Source: Coprobacillaceae bacterium UN01-12pH3A (GTDB lineage: Bacteria > Bacillota_I > Bacilli_A > Erysipelotrichales > Coprobacillaceae). Taken from it: a stretch of DNA of 64,000 bases. Shown here piece after piece: positions 9,160 to 17,968 of the stretch. Under the pieces are notes generated by a model that was not told the DNA's origin, made no database searches, and saw only the letters and a list, made by a program, of their open reading frames with translations. The stretch is from the NCBI GenBank assembly GCA_027676805.1, contig JAQENU010000001.1, forward strand, positions 248,001-312,000, in the 5' to 3' direction. Each line of letters opens with the position of its first letter. Positions within the stretch are counted from its first letter, which is position 1. The position numbers were made by a program, and so were the translations under genes.

Positions 9160-10452
9160 TTATTTATTTTCCTGTAAAATCTTGGTTGCATTATCCGCAG
9201 CCGTGTCTAATGCTGCTTTTGGATCTTCACTGGTTGTAAATATTTTATCTAAAGCTGTTGTATAGACTTTTGCTGCTTCGACATACCCTTTATTCATTGG
9301 ACGTCCGCTTCCATACTGCAGCTGATCTAAAGCTACCTTAAACTGCGGTGTCTGTTCGTATAATGCTTTGATTTCATCACTGTCAATTGCCGTTTGAGTT
9401 GTTGGCAAATATCCTGTTTTCTTATGAGAATAAACAACTTGTTCCTGATCTGTCATGAAGTTAATGAACATTGCAGCGGCTTCTTTTTGCTTATCATTTA
9501 ATTTTGAAGTCATGACAATGTTGCAGCCACCTGTAGGCACACTGTATTCTTTACCACAAGGGATAAAGGCAGTTCCGATTTCATAACCATTTTGATTTGC
9601 AATATCCAACGTATTATTTAAGCTTCCGGTTGATCCAAGCCACATCGCTACTTTCTGATTCATCTGCTCTGTACTTAATGTATCGCTGGCATTATTTCCG
9701 CTGTAATACTTGAAATTGTTGTTAGCAAGTCCGTCTTTTAGGAAGTTTACAGCTTCTAAGGCTTCTGTCTGATTGAAAACTGCAGTGGTTTCATCTGCAC
9801 TGACAGTATTTCCGCCATTTCCTTTTGTCAATGCTTCAAAATGCCAAACATCGTTTAAGAAGCCGAATCCTTTTACACCCAAAGATTCTAATTGTTTAGA
9901 AGCACTTGCCAGCTCCTCCCAGTTTTTAGGGGCTTCGGTGATTCCAGCTTGATCGAATAAAGTCTTATTGTAGTAGAAGATCGGTGTACTTCTTAAATAA
10001 GGAACCCCGTATAGTTTGGAATCAATATAAGAGTTTTCCATTAAGCCCGGTAAGAAGTTGGTTTCTTTTTCATCAGAGATATAAGAATCCAATGGTTCTA
10101 ACATACCTGCGGAAGCAAATGTCTTGATACTGCCGATTTCCATGACCGAAATGGCAGGCTGCTCATTCGCTACAAAGGCACTCTGTAATTTCGCATGCAA
10201 ATCATCATAAGTTCCCTGATACTCTGCAGTAATATGAATATTGTTTTCTTTTCCAATCGTATCATTGAATTTTTGAGTGAGCTCTAAATTGTTTTCAGCC
10301 ACTTTATCTTGCCATGAATACCAGAACGTTAATTCCGTTACACCGCTGTCTCCTCCATTATTTTCTTTATTGGTTGAACAGCCGAATAAGGCAGCTGTCA
10401 TCAGTGACGCTAAAGAAACTTTTAAAAGCTTATTCAGTTTAGTTTTTTTCAT
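9160..10452 (-). CDS. ugpB: ABC importer substrate-binding lipoprotein, UgpB-like
   Basis: Extracellular solute-binding protein (family 1) anchored as a lipoprotein, with signal peptide and lipobox LFGCS. Several segments match glycerol-3-phosphate-binding UgpB: FWYSW near the mature N-terminus, GTYDDL, VMEIGS, the STP-YYNK segment, GSTGSL, PTGGCN and KTGYLPT. These align with positions reported to contact glycerol-3-phosphate or glycerophosphocholine in E. coli UgpB, as recalled. Specificity is therefore inferred as a glycerophosphoryl compound; a sugar is the alternative. It lies between the permease and phosphodiesterase genes. Confidence 0.85.
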   Translation of the reverse strand: MKKTKLNKLLKVSLASLMTAALFGCSTNKENNGGDSGVTELTFWYSWQDKVAENNLELTQKFNDTIGKENNIHITAEYQGTYDDLHAKLQSAFVANEQPAISVMEIGSIKTFASAGMLEPLDSYISDEKETNFLPGLMENSYIDSKLYGVPYLRSTPIFYYNKTLFDQAGITEAPKNWEELASASKQLESLGVKGFGFLNDVWHFEALTKGNGGNTVSADETTAVFNQTEALEAVNFLKDGLANNNFKYYSGNNASDTLSTEQMNQKVAMWLGSTGSLNNTLDIANQNGYEIGTAFIPCGKEYSVPTGGCNIVMTSKLNDKQKEAAAMFINFMTDQEQVVYSHKKTGYLPTTQTAIDSDEIKALYEQTPQFKVALDQLQYGSGRPMNKGYVEAAKVYTTALDKIFTTSEDPKAALDTAADNATKILQENK

Positions 10453-10464
10453 TTTTTTCTCCTG

Positions 10465-11283
10465 TTATTTATCTCCCATATAGGTGAATGCTTTGATAAT
10501 TTGTTTTTGTGCCAATAAGAAGGCAATAAGGATCGGAATGACCAGCATTACATTTCCTGCCATTAAGACATGGAAATTAACGCCGCTTTCAATATTTCGT
10601 AAAGAAGCAATACCGACCGGCAATGTTCGCACGGTATCTTTGGTCGTTAAAACTAAAGGCCAGAAATAATCGTTCCAAGTATTAATGAAAGTCAAGAGTC
10701 CTAAAGTGGTTAACGTTGGTCGAGCTAACGGCAGCATAATCTTGCGAATGATCTTAAATTCACTTGCCTTATCCAGCTTAGCGGCTTCGATCAATTCTTT
10801 AGGCACCTGCTTAAAGGTCTGGCGCAGCATAAAGATTCCAAAGGCACTAGAGGCAAACGGCAAGATCAAACTTTGATACGTATTGATCCAGCCTAGCTTT
10901 GAAAACATGACAAATAAAGGCAGGAAGACAAGCTGAGCGGGAATCATCATCGTAATCATGATTAATCCAAACAAAATCTTATCCCCTTTAAACTTATATC
11001 TGGCAAAAGCATAAGCTGCCGGAACAATGGTGCACATCTGCAAGATCAGAACACTTAATGTAACAATGATACTGTTTCCCAGATACTGCATGAACGGAAT
11101 CGCTTCAAATGCTCGCTTAAAGTTTTCCCACTGAAAGATCTCCGGCCACATCGTCGGCGGTATTCTGACAGTTTCCCCTAAGGTTTTGACAGATGTCGTA
11201 AACATCCAATAAAAGGGAAAGAAGAAGATCAGAAAGAGAACGATCGTGATAAGTATGCGTGGTGTTTTTTTTACTATTTTCAT
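10465..11283 (-). CDS. ugpE: ABC importer permease, UgpE/MalG type
   Basis: Inner permease subunit of a carbohydrate-uptake-1 type ABC importer, 272 residues with about six transmembrane helices. The EAA loop (EAAKLDKASEFKIIRKIMLP) that docks on the ATPase is clear. It is translated from ATG after a GGGGGA ribosome site and sits 11 bases after the partner permease gene. Symbol given by operon context with the UgpB-like protein. Confidence 0.87.
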   Translation of the reverse strand: MKIVKKTPRILITIVLFLIFFFPFYWMFTTSVKTLGETVRIPPTMWPEIFQWENFKRAFEAIPFMQYLGNSIIVTLSVLILQMCTIVPAAYAFARYKFKGDKILFGLIMITMMIPAQLVFLPLFVMFSKLGWINTYQSLILPFASSAFGIFMLRQTFKQVPKELIEAAKLDKASEFKIIRKIMLPLARPTLTTLGLLTFINTWNDYFWPLVLTTKDTVRTLPVGIASLRNIESGVNFHVLMAGNVMLVIPILIAFLLAQKQIIKAFTYMGDK

Positions 11284-11294
11284 GATCTGTCCCC

Positions 11295-12173
11295 CTATTG
11301 ATAATGCACTTTCTTAGATAATAATTTGAAATAAATGATGGTAAAAATACTGATGATCACAAGCAGTACAACTCCAATTGCAGAAGCGTAGCCAATCTTA
11401 TAGAACTTAAATCCGTATTCATACAAGGAATAAACCAAGGTATTCGTACTGTTCTGCGGTCCACCCTGAGTGATGATCTGAATGGTATCAAACACTTTAA
11501 ATGAAGCGATGATATTTACGATAGTTAAGAAAAATAAAGTAGGTGAAATCATTGGAAAAGTAATTTTCAAGAAAGTTTGACGACGATTAGCTTTATCCAG
11601 AGATGCTGCCTCATAAAGATGTTTAGGAATACTTTGCAAAGCCGATAAAATAATGATGGTATTGTATCCCACGGTTTTCCATACAGAAATGATTACCAGT
11701 GAAAACAAAGCGATTTTAGGGCTTCCCAGCCAGTCGACCGGTCCAATCTTGAAAATGGATAAAATATAGTTAATTAAACCAAAATCAGTATTCATCAGCC
11801 ACATCCATAAAAATGAAATAGAAGCCAATGAAACGATATAAGGTGAAAAAATAATACTTTGCATAAAGCTGTTTACTTTCGATTTCTTATTCAAGAATAA
11901 TGCCAGCAGCACACCAAAGAGGATACCTAAGCCAACAGTTAAGATCATATAGACAAACGTATTGGAAAGGGTTTGATAAAAGCCGCTGTCTTGAAATAAG
12001 GTGATGTAGTTTTGAAAACCAACAAATAGTTTTGTCGGCGATATAAAGTCCCACTCAAAAAAGCTGAGCTGAATCATGCTTGCGATCGGATAGATCGAAA
12101 AGACTAAGAAGATAATAAGAGCCGGTGCAATGAAAAGATAGGGTTTGGCTTTTTTTAATAATCCGTTTTTCAT
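11295..12173 (-). CDS. ugpA: ABC importer permease, UgpA/MalF type
   Basis: First permease subunit, 292 residues with six predicted helices; the N-terminal helix is at about residues 12-34. The EAA loop reads YEAASLDKANRRQTFLKITFP. The start codon overlaps the ATPase stop by four bases (ATGA), indicating translational coupling. It forms the membrane channel with the following permease. Confidence 0.87.
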   Translation of the reverse strand: MKNGLLKKAKPYLFIAPALIIFLVFSIYPIASMIQLSFFEWDFISPTKLFVGFQNYITLFQDSGFYQTLSNTFVYMILTVGLGILFGVLLALFLNKKSKVNSFMQSIIFSPYIVSLASISFLWMWLMNTDFGLINYILSIFKIGPVDWLGSPKIALFSLVIISVWKTVGYNTIIILSALQSIPKHLYEAASLDKANRRQTFLKITFPMISPTLFFLTIVNIIASFKVFDTIQIITQGGPQNSTNTLVYSLYEYGFKFYKIGYASAIGVVLLVIISIFTIIYFKLLSKKVHYQ

Positions 12174-13216
12174 GAATGAATGGTATCCATTCTGTTTTTA
12201 TTTTCATCAAAACAGTGAATACTAGAATAAGAAAGCGATAATTTGATTTCATCGTCCAAATTCAAGTTAATATCACTAAACATTTTGACTGCCACTACTC
12301 CCATATTCGTTTGCACACGATAAATGATTTCTGAACCTAACATTTCCTTTGTTAAAACGGTGCCGGTGAAGATCAGCTTCTGCTTTTGATCATGTGTCGG
12401 CTCATACATTTTCACTTTTGAAGGTCTAAACCCGATATAAGCAATTTGTTTTGGCAGCTCTGCGATCGCTTCAAACTTCTGGCGTTCGATGATATTCATT
12501 TCCGGTGTTCCGATAAACTGTGCGGTAAACACGTTTCTTGGATAAGTATAAATATCATGCGGTGAGCCATGCTGACGAATCTTTCCTTTTTCCATTAAGA
12601 CAATATCGGTTGCCATCGATAGTGCCTCTACCTGATCATGCGTTACATAAACGAATGTCGCATTTAATTTGTGATGCAGTTCAATTAATTCTGAACGCAT
12701 TTGATTTCTTAATTTTGCGTCTAGGTTGCTTAGCGGTTCATCCATCAAAAAGACTTTTGGCTTTTTAACCATCGCTCTGGCTAACGCTACACGCTGTCTT
12801 TGTCCCCCGGATAATTGTGACGGCTTTTTGTCCAGGTATTCTCTTAATCCAACAATATCGATAATTTCTTCAATCAGCTGTTCTCTTTCCTCTTTAGGAA
12901 TCTTAGCATTGATCAAGCCGAATTCGATATTTCCTTTGACGCTCATGGTTGGATAAAGAGCATAGTTTTGAAATACCATGGCAATATCACGATCTCCCGG
13001 ATCAACATCATTCATCTTTTTCCCATCAATATAGAGTTCTCCCGATGAAATATCTTCGAGTCCGGCAATCATACGAAGTGTCGTCGATTTTCCACATCCT
13101 GACGGTCCTACCAATACCGTAAAACTGCCTGATGCAATGGTTAGATCCAGATTTTCAATGACTGTGCTTTTATTGTCATAATCCTTTCTAACATTTTTTA
13201 ATATGATCTCTGACAT
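12170..13216 (-). CDS. ugpC: ABC importer ATPase, UgpC/MsmK type
   Basis: ATP-hydrolysing subunit of the importer, 348 residues. It has Walker A GPSGCGKST, signature LSGGQRQR, Walker B VFLMDEPLSNLDA, H-loop THD and a C-terminal TOBE-like regulatory domain (about residues 235-348). It is the first gene of the operon, with GGGGGG just upstream of its ATG. ATPases of this group can be shared by several importers, so it may serve more than one system. Confidence 0.9.
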   Translation of the reverse strand: MSEIILKNVRKDYDNKSTVIENLDLTIASGSFTVLVGPSGCGKSTTLRMIAGLEDISSGELYIDGKKMNDVDPGDRDIAMVFQNYALYPTMSVKGNIEFGLINAKIPKEEREQLIEEIIDIVGLREYLDKKPSQLSGGQRQRVALARAMVKKPKVFLMDEPLSNLDAKLRNQMRSELIELHHKLNATFVYVTHDQVEALSMATDIVLMEKGKIRQHGSPHDIYTYPRNVFTAQFIGTPEMNIIERQKFEAIAELPKQIAYIGFRPSKVKMYEPTHDQKQKLIFTGTVLTKEMLGSEIIYRVQTNMGVVAVKMFSDINLNLDDEIKLSLSYSSIHCFDENKNRMDTIHS

Positions 13217-13261
13217 ATTTCCCCCCTGTAATTATGTTTCGTCTCTTTTGAAGACGCCCCC

Positions 13262-13289
13262 ATTATAGCAAAGTCATATTAAATCCAAA
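13262..13289 (-). promoter_or_regulatory. sigma-A promoter of the ugp-like operon
   Basis: On the minus strand, TTTGGA (13284-13289) lies 16 bases before TATAAT (13262-13267), about 45 bases upstream of the ugpC start. Confidence 0.6.
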
Positions 13290-13298
13290 GACAGACCA

Positions 13299-13315
13299 CG
13301 TTAACTCTGTGTAAA
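13299..13315 (-). promoter_or_regulatory. candidate Pho box of the ugp-like operon
   Basis: On the coding strand, TTTACA (13310-13315) and TTAACG (13299-13304) are direct repeats exactly 11 bases apart, ending 9 bases before the -35. B. subtilis PhoP sites are TT(A/C/T)A(C/T)A hexamers with an 11-base period. Only two repeats are seen, so this is tentative. Confidence 0.42.
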
Positions 13316-13381
13316 CTATTTATCATCATAATTTTTATTTTTTAAAAGTAAGTTATTTAGGTTAATTTAAAGTTAATTGAA

Positions 13382-13410
13382 TTTAGAAAAATACAAAGAT
13401 CTGCTATGAT
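13382..13410 (+). promoter_or_regulatory. promoter of the HAD phosphatase gene
   Basis: TTTAGA (13382-13387), 17-base spacer, TATGAT (13405-13410). Just upstream are two TTAATT hexamers 11 bases apart (13362-13367 and 13373-13378), a weaker Pho-box-like pattern. Confidence 0.5.
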
Positions 13411-13428
13411 GCTTTGCGGGAGGAAATT

Positions 13429-14238
13429 ATGGAAAAGAAATTAATTTTTTTTGATATTGATGGTACTTTGATTGACTGCCATACTAATTTAGTCAAAATG
13501 AGTGACAAAACACGCTACAGCTTAGAAGCTTTAAAAAAAGCCGGACACCAAATTTTTATTGCCAGTGGCCGCTGTCTCTGCTTTATGCCGCAAGAAATAC
13601 AGGATTATCCCTTTGACGGATATATCAGCTGTAATGGTGCCAGCATTCATTACCATGACCAAGTGATCTATAAAAATACGATTTCACCAGCACAAATAAA
13701 ACAACTGGAGGTATTCGCCAAAGACAATGAGGTCATTTACTTTTTGGAAGAGGATCAAAAAATATATACGAATAAAATAGAGGATCCGACCTGTATCCAA
13801 TTTGCGAACAAATGGCAGATGCCGCTAGATCATTTATATCCGATCGCAAATGCAGAGACATTGAATGTTCAAATGGCGATGCTGATTTGTCCAACTAAAC
13901 ACATCTTAGAAACTGCCAAAGTGTATTTTCAAGAAGATTTTGATGTTCAAATACATCCCGGTCAGTTGTCGACCGATCTCAGTCTTAAAACCTCATCCAA
14001 AGGAAGAGCCATTCGTATCTTAGCTGACTATTTAGATCAGAATATTATGAATACGATCGCATTTGGTGATGGTCCTAATGATACGGAAATGTTTAATACC
14101 GTTGATCTGCCGATCGCTATGGGAAATGCTGTCGATGAATTAAAAGCCATAGCAGAGGAAATCACTAAGTCAGTTGAAGAGGATGGAATTTATCATGGAC
14201 TGATTAAACACCATTTAATCAAAGAAATCTGGGTATAA
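13429..14238 (+). CDS. HAD-superfamily Cof-type phosphatase
   Basis: Haloacid-dehalogenase hydrolase of the Cof/YidA subfamily (IIB cap), 269 residues, acting on sugar phosphates or similar small phosphoesters in the cytoplasm. Motif I is FDIDGTLID at residues 7-15, motif II around IASGR, and motif IV GDGPNDTEM near the C-terminus. The ATG at 13429 follows GGGAGGAA; an upstream in-frame TTG has no ribosome site. It is divergent from the ugp-like operon. Exact substrate unknown. Confidence 0.87.
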   Translation: MEKKLIFFDIDGTLIDCHTNLVKMSDKTRYSLEALKKAGHQIFIASGRCLCFMPQEIQDYPFDGYISCNGASIHYHDQVIYKNTISPAQIKQLEVFAKDNEVIYFLEEDQKIYTNKIEDPTCIQFANKWQMPLDHLYPIANAETLNVQMAMLICPTKHILETAKVYFQEDFDVQIHPGQLSTDLSLKTSSKGRAIRILADYLDQNIMNTIAFGDGPNDTEMFNTVDLPIAMGNAVDELKAIAEEITKSVEEDGIYHGLIKHHLIKEIWV

Positions 14239-14282
14239 GCCCTTCATTGCATAGCATAATAACTATGTAAGGAGGTTTTTTT

Positions 14283-14849
14283 ATGGAAAATTTAATTGAT
14301 AAAGAATTATTAGAGTTTAAAGTAGAAGCGTATCACGATGGTAAGTTTGAAGAGGTAACCCATAAAGATTTAAAAGGAAAATGGGCAATCTTTTTCTTTT
14401 ATCCTGCCGATTTTACTTTTGTATGTCCGACTGAACTGGCAGATTTACAAGATTACTATGAAGAATTAAAATCAATGGATTGTGAAGTTTATTCTGTTTC
14501 TTGTGACAGCCATTTCGTACATAAAGCATGGGCAGATACATCTGATACGATCGGAAAGATCAAATATCCAATGCTGGCAGACCCAACTGGAAAATTAGCT
14601 GATTTCTTCGGTATTTTAGTGAAAGACACTTTTCAGGCATTACGTGGGACTTTCATTATCGATCCACATGGAAAAGTCAAAGCCTATGAAGTGCATGATA
14701 TGGGAATTGGCCGCAACGCAGAAGAATTAGTACGTAAAGTCGCTGCTGCTCAATTCGTTGCAAAGCATGGAAATGAGGTTTGTCCGGCGAAATGGAAACC
14801 GGGTGAAGATACACTGATTCCATCACTGGATTTAGTAGGTAAAATCTAA
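14283..14849 (+). CDS. ahpC: alkyl hydroperoxide reductase peroxiredoxin
   Basis: Typical 2-Cys peroxiredoxin of 188 residues reducing H2O2 and organic peroxides. Peroxidatic C48 lies in FTFVCPTEL and resolving C167 in EVCPAKWKPG. AAGGAGG precedes the ATG. Its stop shares a base with the start of the reductase gene (TAATG), so the two are translationally coupled. An inverted CATAG/CTATG pair (14250-14267) lies just upstream, but it does not match a PerR box well. Confidence 0.97.
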   Translation: MENLIDKELLEFKVEAYHDGKFEEVTHKDLKGKWAIFFFYPADFTFVCPTELADLQDYYEELKSMDCEVYSVSCDSHFVHKAWADTSDTIGKIKYPMLADPTGKLADFFGILVKDTFQALRGTFIIDPHGKVKAYEVHDMGIGRNAEELVRKVAAAQFVAKHGNEVCPAKWKPGEDTLIPSLDLVGKI

Positions 14850-16441
14850 TGAAGCAAGAGATCTATGATCTGATTATTTTGGGTGCCGGAAGTGCCGGTT
14901 TAAGTGCCGGAATCTATGCCGGCAGAGCCAAATTAAAAACATTGATCATTGATAAGAACGCTCCCGGCGGACAAATTTTAAACACGAATGAAGTCGTCAA
15001 TTATCCGGGCATTATTTCGACGAATGGCCCTGATTTGATTGCTTCCATGAAACAGCAGGCCATTAATTTCAACTGTGAGATTATTCATGAGGAAATTATT
15101 GATGTTGTATTAAATCGTCAAATCAAAGAGATCAAAACAGCGGATAAAACCTATCAGGCACTCGCTTTGATTATTGCCACAGGAGCAATGCCAAGAAAGC
15201 TGAACTTCCCCGGAGAAGAAGAATTCACCGGACGTGGCATCGCTTATTGTGCCACCTGTGACGGTCAGTTCTTTACTGACTTAGATATTTTCGTAGTTGG
15301 CGGCGGCTATGCTGCCTGTGAAGAAGCCATGTACTTAACTCGCTTTGGTAAAAGTGTAACGATGATTGTCCGTGAAGAAGATTTCACCTGTGCAAAAACT
15401 ATCGGTGACAAAGTCCGTGCACATCCTAAGATTACCGTTCATTTCAACAGTGAGGTCGTGTGTGTTGAAGGCGATGATTTTGTTCATACCTTAACCTACA
15501 TCGATAATCAGACAAAAGAAAAAACCGTCTATACACCAGAAAATAATGACGCATTCGGTCTGTTTATTTTTGCCGGCTATCTTCCTGCAACTTCATTGTT
15601 TAAGGGTAAAATAGACCTAGATGCTCATGGCTACGTTAAAACCAACGAACAGCTTGAAACAAACATCGAAGGCGTCTATGCCGCCGGAGATTTACGCATC
15701 AAAGAGCTTCGCCAAATTGTTACAGCGGTCAGTGACGGCGCTATTGCAGCAACAAACTGTGAACACTATCTAGCTAAATTAAAAGAAGAGCATCCACAGT
15801 ATAATGCCATTGAACCCAAGGTAGTTCAAAAGAAAGAATCCGGAAATCAGTCTGATTTAATCAATCAGGATTTAGCGAAACAGCTGCAAGCCGTCTTTAC
15901 CAAGTTTAAAGATCCGGTCACGCTGGAGCTATATCTTGATGATAGTGATAAATCTACGGAATTAGAGGATTACATGGATAATATAGCGGATCTTAGTGAT
16001 AAGGTTATGATAGAAAAACAACATGTTTCCCTATCTGAAATGCCTGTGGTCAAATTTAAAGGTCACCCTATCTCTTGGCACGGGATTCCTGCCGGTCATG
16101 AATTTAATCCGTTTATTTTAACTATGTATTACATTTCTACTCATCAGGTACCTTTAGAAGAAGTACAAAAAGAAAACATCATGAAAATTGATCATGATGT
16201 TCACATTAAAGTCGGAGTTACTCTTGCCTGTCATTTCTGTCCCGATATCGTCGGTAATATAGAAAAAATGGCATTGGTAAATCCAAAAATTAAAGTTGAT
16301 GTTTATGATATCAGTCTATTCCCGGAATTTAAAAAGAAATATCGTTTGATGTCTGTCCCAGCAGTTATTTTTAATGATCAGGATATTTTATTTGGTTCTC
16401 AGAGTATAGACACTTTAATAGGAAAAACAAAAGAGGCATAA
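14849..16441 (+). CDS. ahpF: AhpF-type peroxiredoxin reductase with swapped domain order
   Basis: NADH:peroxiredoxin oxidoreductase partner of AhpC, 530 residues. The thioredoxin-reductase module comes first: FAD loop GAGSAGLSAG near residue 12, redox pair C134-C137 (CATC), NAD loop near 150, AAGDLR near 280. After a linker (~310-345) come two thioredoxin folds resembling the AhpF N-terminal domain, ending with C461-C464 (CHFCP) and the SVPAV cis-Pro loop. In E. coli AhpF the thioredoxin folds are at the N-terminus, so the order is reversed. All redox cysteines are present, so it should work with AhpC. Confidence 0.9.
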   Translation: MKQEIYDLIILGAGSAGLSAGIYAGRAKLKTLIIDKNAPGGQILNTNEVVNYPGIISTNGPDLIASMKQQAINFNCEIIHEEIIDVVLNRQIKEIKTADKTYQALALIIATGAMPRKLNFPGEEEFTGRGIAYCATCDGQFFTDLDIFVVGGGYAACEEAMYLTRFGKSVTMIVREEDFTCAKTIGDKVRAHPKITVHFNSEVVCVEGDDFVHTLTYIDNQTKEKTVYTPENNDAFGLFIFAGYLPATSLFKGKIDLDAHGYVKTNEQLETNIEGVYAAGDLRIKELRQIVTAVSDGAIAATNCEHYLAKLKEEHPQYNAIEPKVVQKKESGNQSDLINQDLAKQLQAVFTKFKDPVTLELYLDDSDKSTELEDYMDNIADLSDKVMIEKQHVSLSEMPVVKFKGHPISWHGIPAGHEFNPFILTMYYISTHQVPLEEVQKENIMKIDHDVHIKVGVTLACHFCPDIVGNIEKMALVNPKIKVDVYDISLFPEFKKKYRLMSVPAVIFNDQDILFGSQSIDTLIGKTKEA

Positions 16442-16453
16442 CGCCTCTTTTTA
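16427..16453. terminator. bidirectional terminator between ahpF and the purine permease
   Basis: Stem AAGAGGC (16431-16437) with GCCTCTT (16443-16449), flanked by A-run and T-run, so it can stop both converging genes. Confidence 0.8.
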
Positions 16454-17773
16454 GATTGCAAAATATAAAATAAAGACAATGATCAAGCCAAGGATAATCG
16501 GACTGATTTCTTTTGCTTTGCCTGAAGCCAACATCGCAATCACATAAGCAAAAAATCCAAATGCGATCCCATTAGCAATCGAATAAGTTAAGATCATGGT
16601 AATGATTGTTACAAATCCACAGCTGGCAAATACTAAATCATCCCAGTCAATGCCTTTTAACTGCTGTGCCATTAAGATCCCTACAACAACTAATGCCGGT
16701 GTAGTTACGGCAGATGTCACCGTAGCTAAGATTAACGGTGAAAAAATCATTGAAATAAAGAACATGATTCCGGTTGTACAGGCAGTAAGCCCGGTTCTTC
16801 CGCCTACTTCTACACCTGAAGTAGATTCAACAAAAGAAGTGACAGTTGACGTTCCTAAAGCCGCTCCGGCTACAGTTCCGACTGCATCAGCAACTAAAGC
16901 TCTTTCAACATTTTCTAATTGTCCTTTTTCATTTACCAGACCGATACGGTTTGCAACGGCTACCAATGTTCCGGCTGTATCAAAGAAGTCGACAAATAAG
17001 AATGAGAAGATGACCATGCAGGCACTCAGTGGTTCAGCAAATAACTCTCCAAAGCCATCCATAAAGGCACCTAAGGTATGAATACTGAAATTAAATTCAA
17101 TCACTTTATCCGGTAATGTCGGCATCCCTGCAAAGCCTCCGGCTAAATGAAGAATAATTCCGATAATCGCTGTGATGATCATCCCGATAAACACTGCTGC
17201 AGGTACTTTTTTTATCAATAAAACAAGGGTGATCAAAATCCCGGCAATCGCCAGTAATACTGCCGGATCTTTTAAATTCCCCAAAGCTACTGCGGTTGAA
17301 CTGCTGGCAACGATAATCCCGGCATTTTTCAAACCGACAAAAGCAATAAAGAACCCAATCCCGGCTCCAATCGCCAGCTTTAACTGCGATGGAATCGAAT
17401 TGATGATCATTTTACGAATTCCTGTTACTGAAATCAAAATAAAGATCAGCCCAGAAACAAAGACAGCAGCTAAAGCAGCCTGCCAGCTATATCCCAAGGT
17501 CAAACAAACGGTATATGTAAATAACGCATTTACTCCCATTCCCGGTGCTAAAGCGACCGGATAATTGGCTACCACTCCCATAATGATAGAGGCAATCCCG
17601 GCAGATAAAGCTGTCGCAATAAACACTGAATGCTTATCCATACCTGCTTCACCTAAAATAGACGGATTGACTCCAAGAATATAAGCCATCGCTAAAAAGG
17701 TTGTAATCCCCGCAATGATTTCTGTTTTCACGGTTGTATTTTTAGCTTTCAACTTAAAAATCTTTTCTAACAT
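16451..17773 (-). CDS. NCS2/AzgA-like guanine/hypoxanthine permease
   Basis: Purine base:proton symporter-type membrane protein, 440 residues with about 12-14 helices. The N-terminal segment FKLKAKNTTVKTEIIAGITT and the FLFVDFFDTAGTLVAVA motif near residue 265 are typical of the PbuG/PbuO group of the AzgA family. It is a single-gene unit with its own promoter. The 45-base leader is too short for a purine riboswitch. Confidence 0.92.
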   Translation of the reverse strand: MLEKIFKLKAKNTTVKTEIIAGITTFLAMAYILGVNPSILGEAGMDKHSVFIATALSAGIASIIMGVVANYPVALAPGMGVNALFTYTVCLTLGYSWQAALAAVFVSGLIFILISVTGIRKMIINSIPSQLKLAIGAGIGFFIAFVGLKNAGIIVASSSTAVALGNLKDPAVLLAIAGILITLVLLIKKVPAAVFIGMIITAIIGIILHLAGGFAGMPTLPDKVIEFNFSIHTLGAFMDGFGELFAEPLSACMVIFSFLFVDFFDTAGTLVAVANRIGLVNEKGQLENVERALVADAVGTVAGAALGTSTVTSFVESTSGVEVGGRTGLTACTTGIMFFISMIFSPLILATVTSAVTTPALVVVGILMAQQLKGIDWDDLVFASCGFVTIITMILTYSIANGIAFGFFAYVIAMLASGKAKEISPIILGLIIVFILYFAI

Positions 17774-17824
17774 AATTTCCCTCTTTCTTTCAATTTTCTG
17801 TCAGATATAACAAATGACTTATTT

Positions 17825-17853
17825 ATTATACTGGAAAATATTCTTAATCACAA
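17825..17853 (-). promoter_or_regulatory. promoter of the purine permease gene
   Basis: On the minus strand TTGTGA (17848-17853), 17-base spacer, TATAAT (17825-17830). Confidence 0.6.
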
Positions 17854-17920
17854 GATGAACTTATTTTGTCATCGACTTTCATTTACTAGTATTCCATTTC
17901 CAGAATCATCTATTCTCGTA

Positions 17921-17949
17921 TTGAAAAGCAAAAATAAGTTTGTTATGAT
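17921..17949 (+). promoter_or_regulatory. promoter of the 181-residue membrane protein gene
   Basis: TTGAAA (17921-17926), 17-base spacer, TATGAT (17944-17949), about 20 bases before the start codon. Confidence 0.6.
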
Positions 17950-17968
17950 GATTAAACGAGGTGAGCCT

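Noticed and set aside
14250..14267. PerR box before ahpC
   Set aside because: The inverted CATAG/CTATG does not match the TTATAATNATTATAA pattern in spacing or sequence.
17774..17850. Purine riboswitch before the purine permease
   Set aside because: The leader between promoter and start is only about 45 bases and has no aptamer-like stem-loops.
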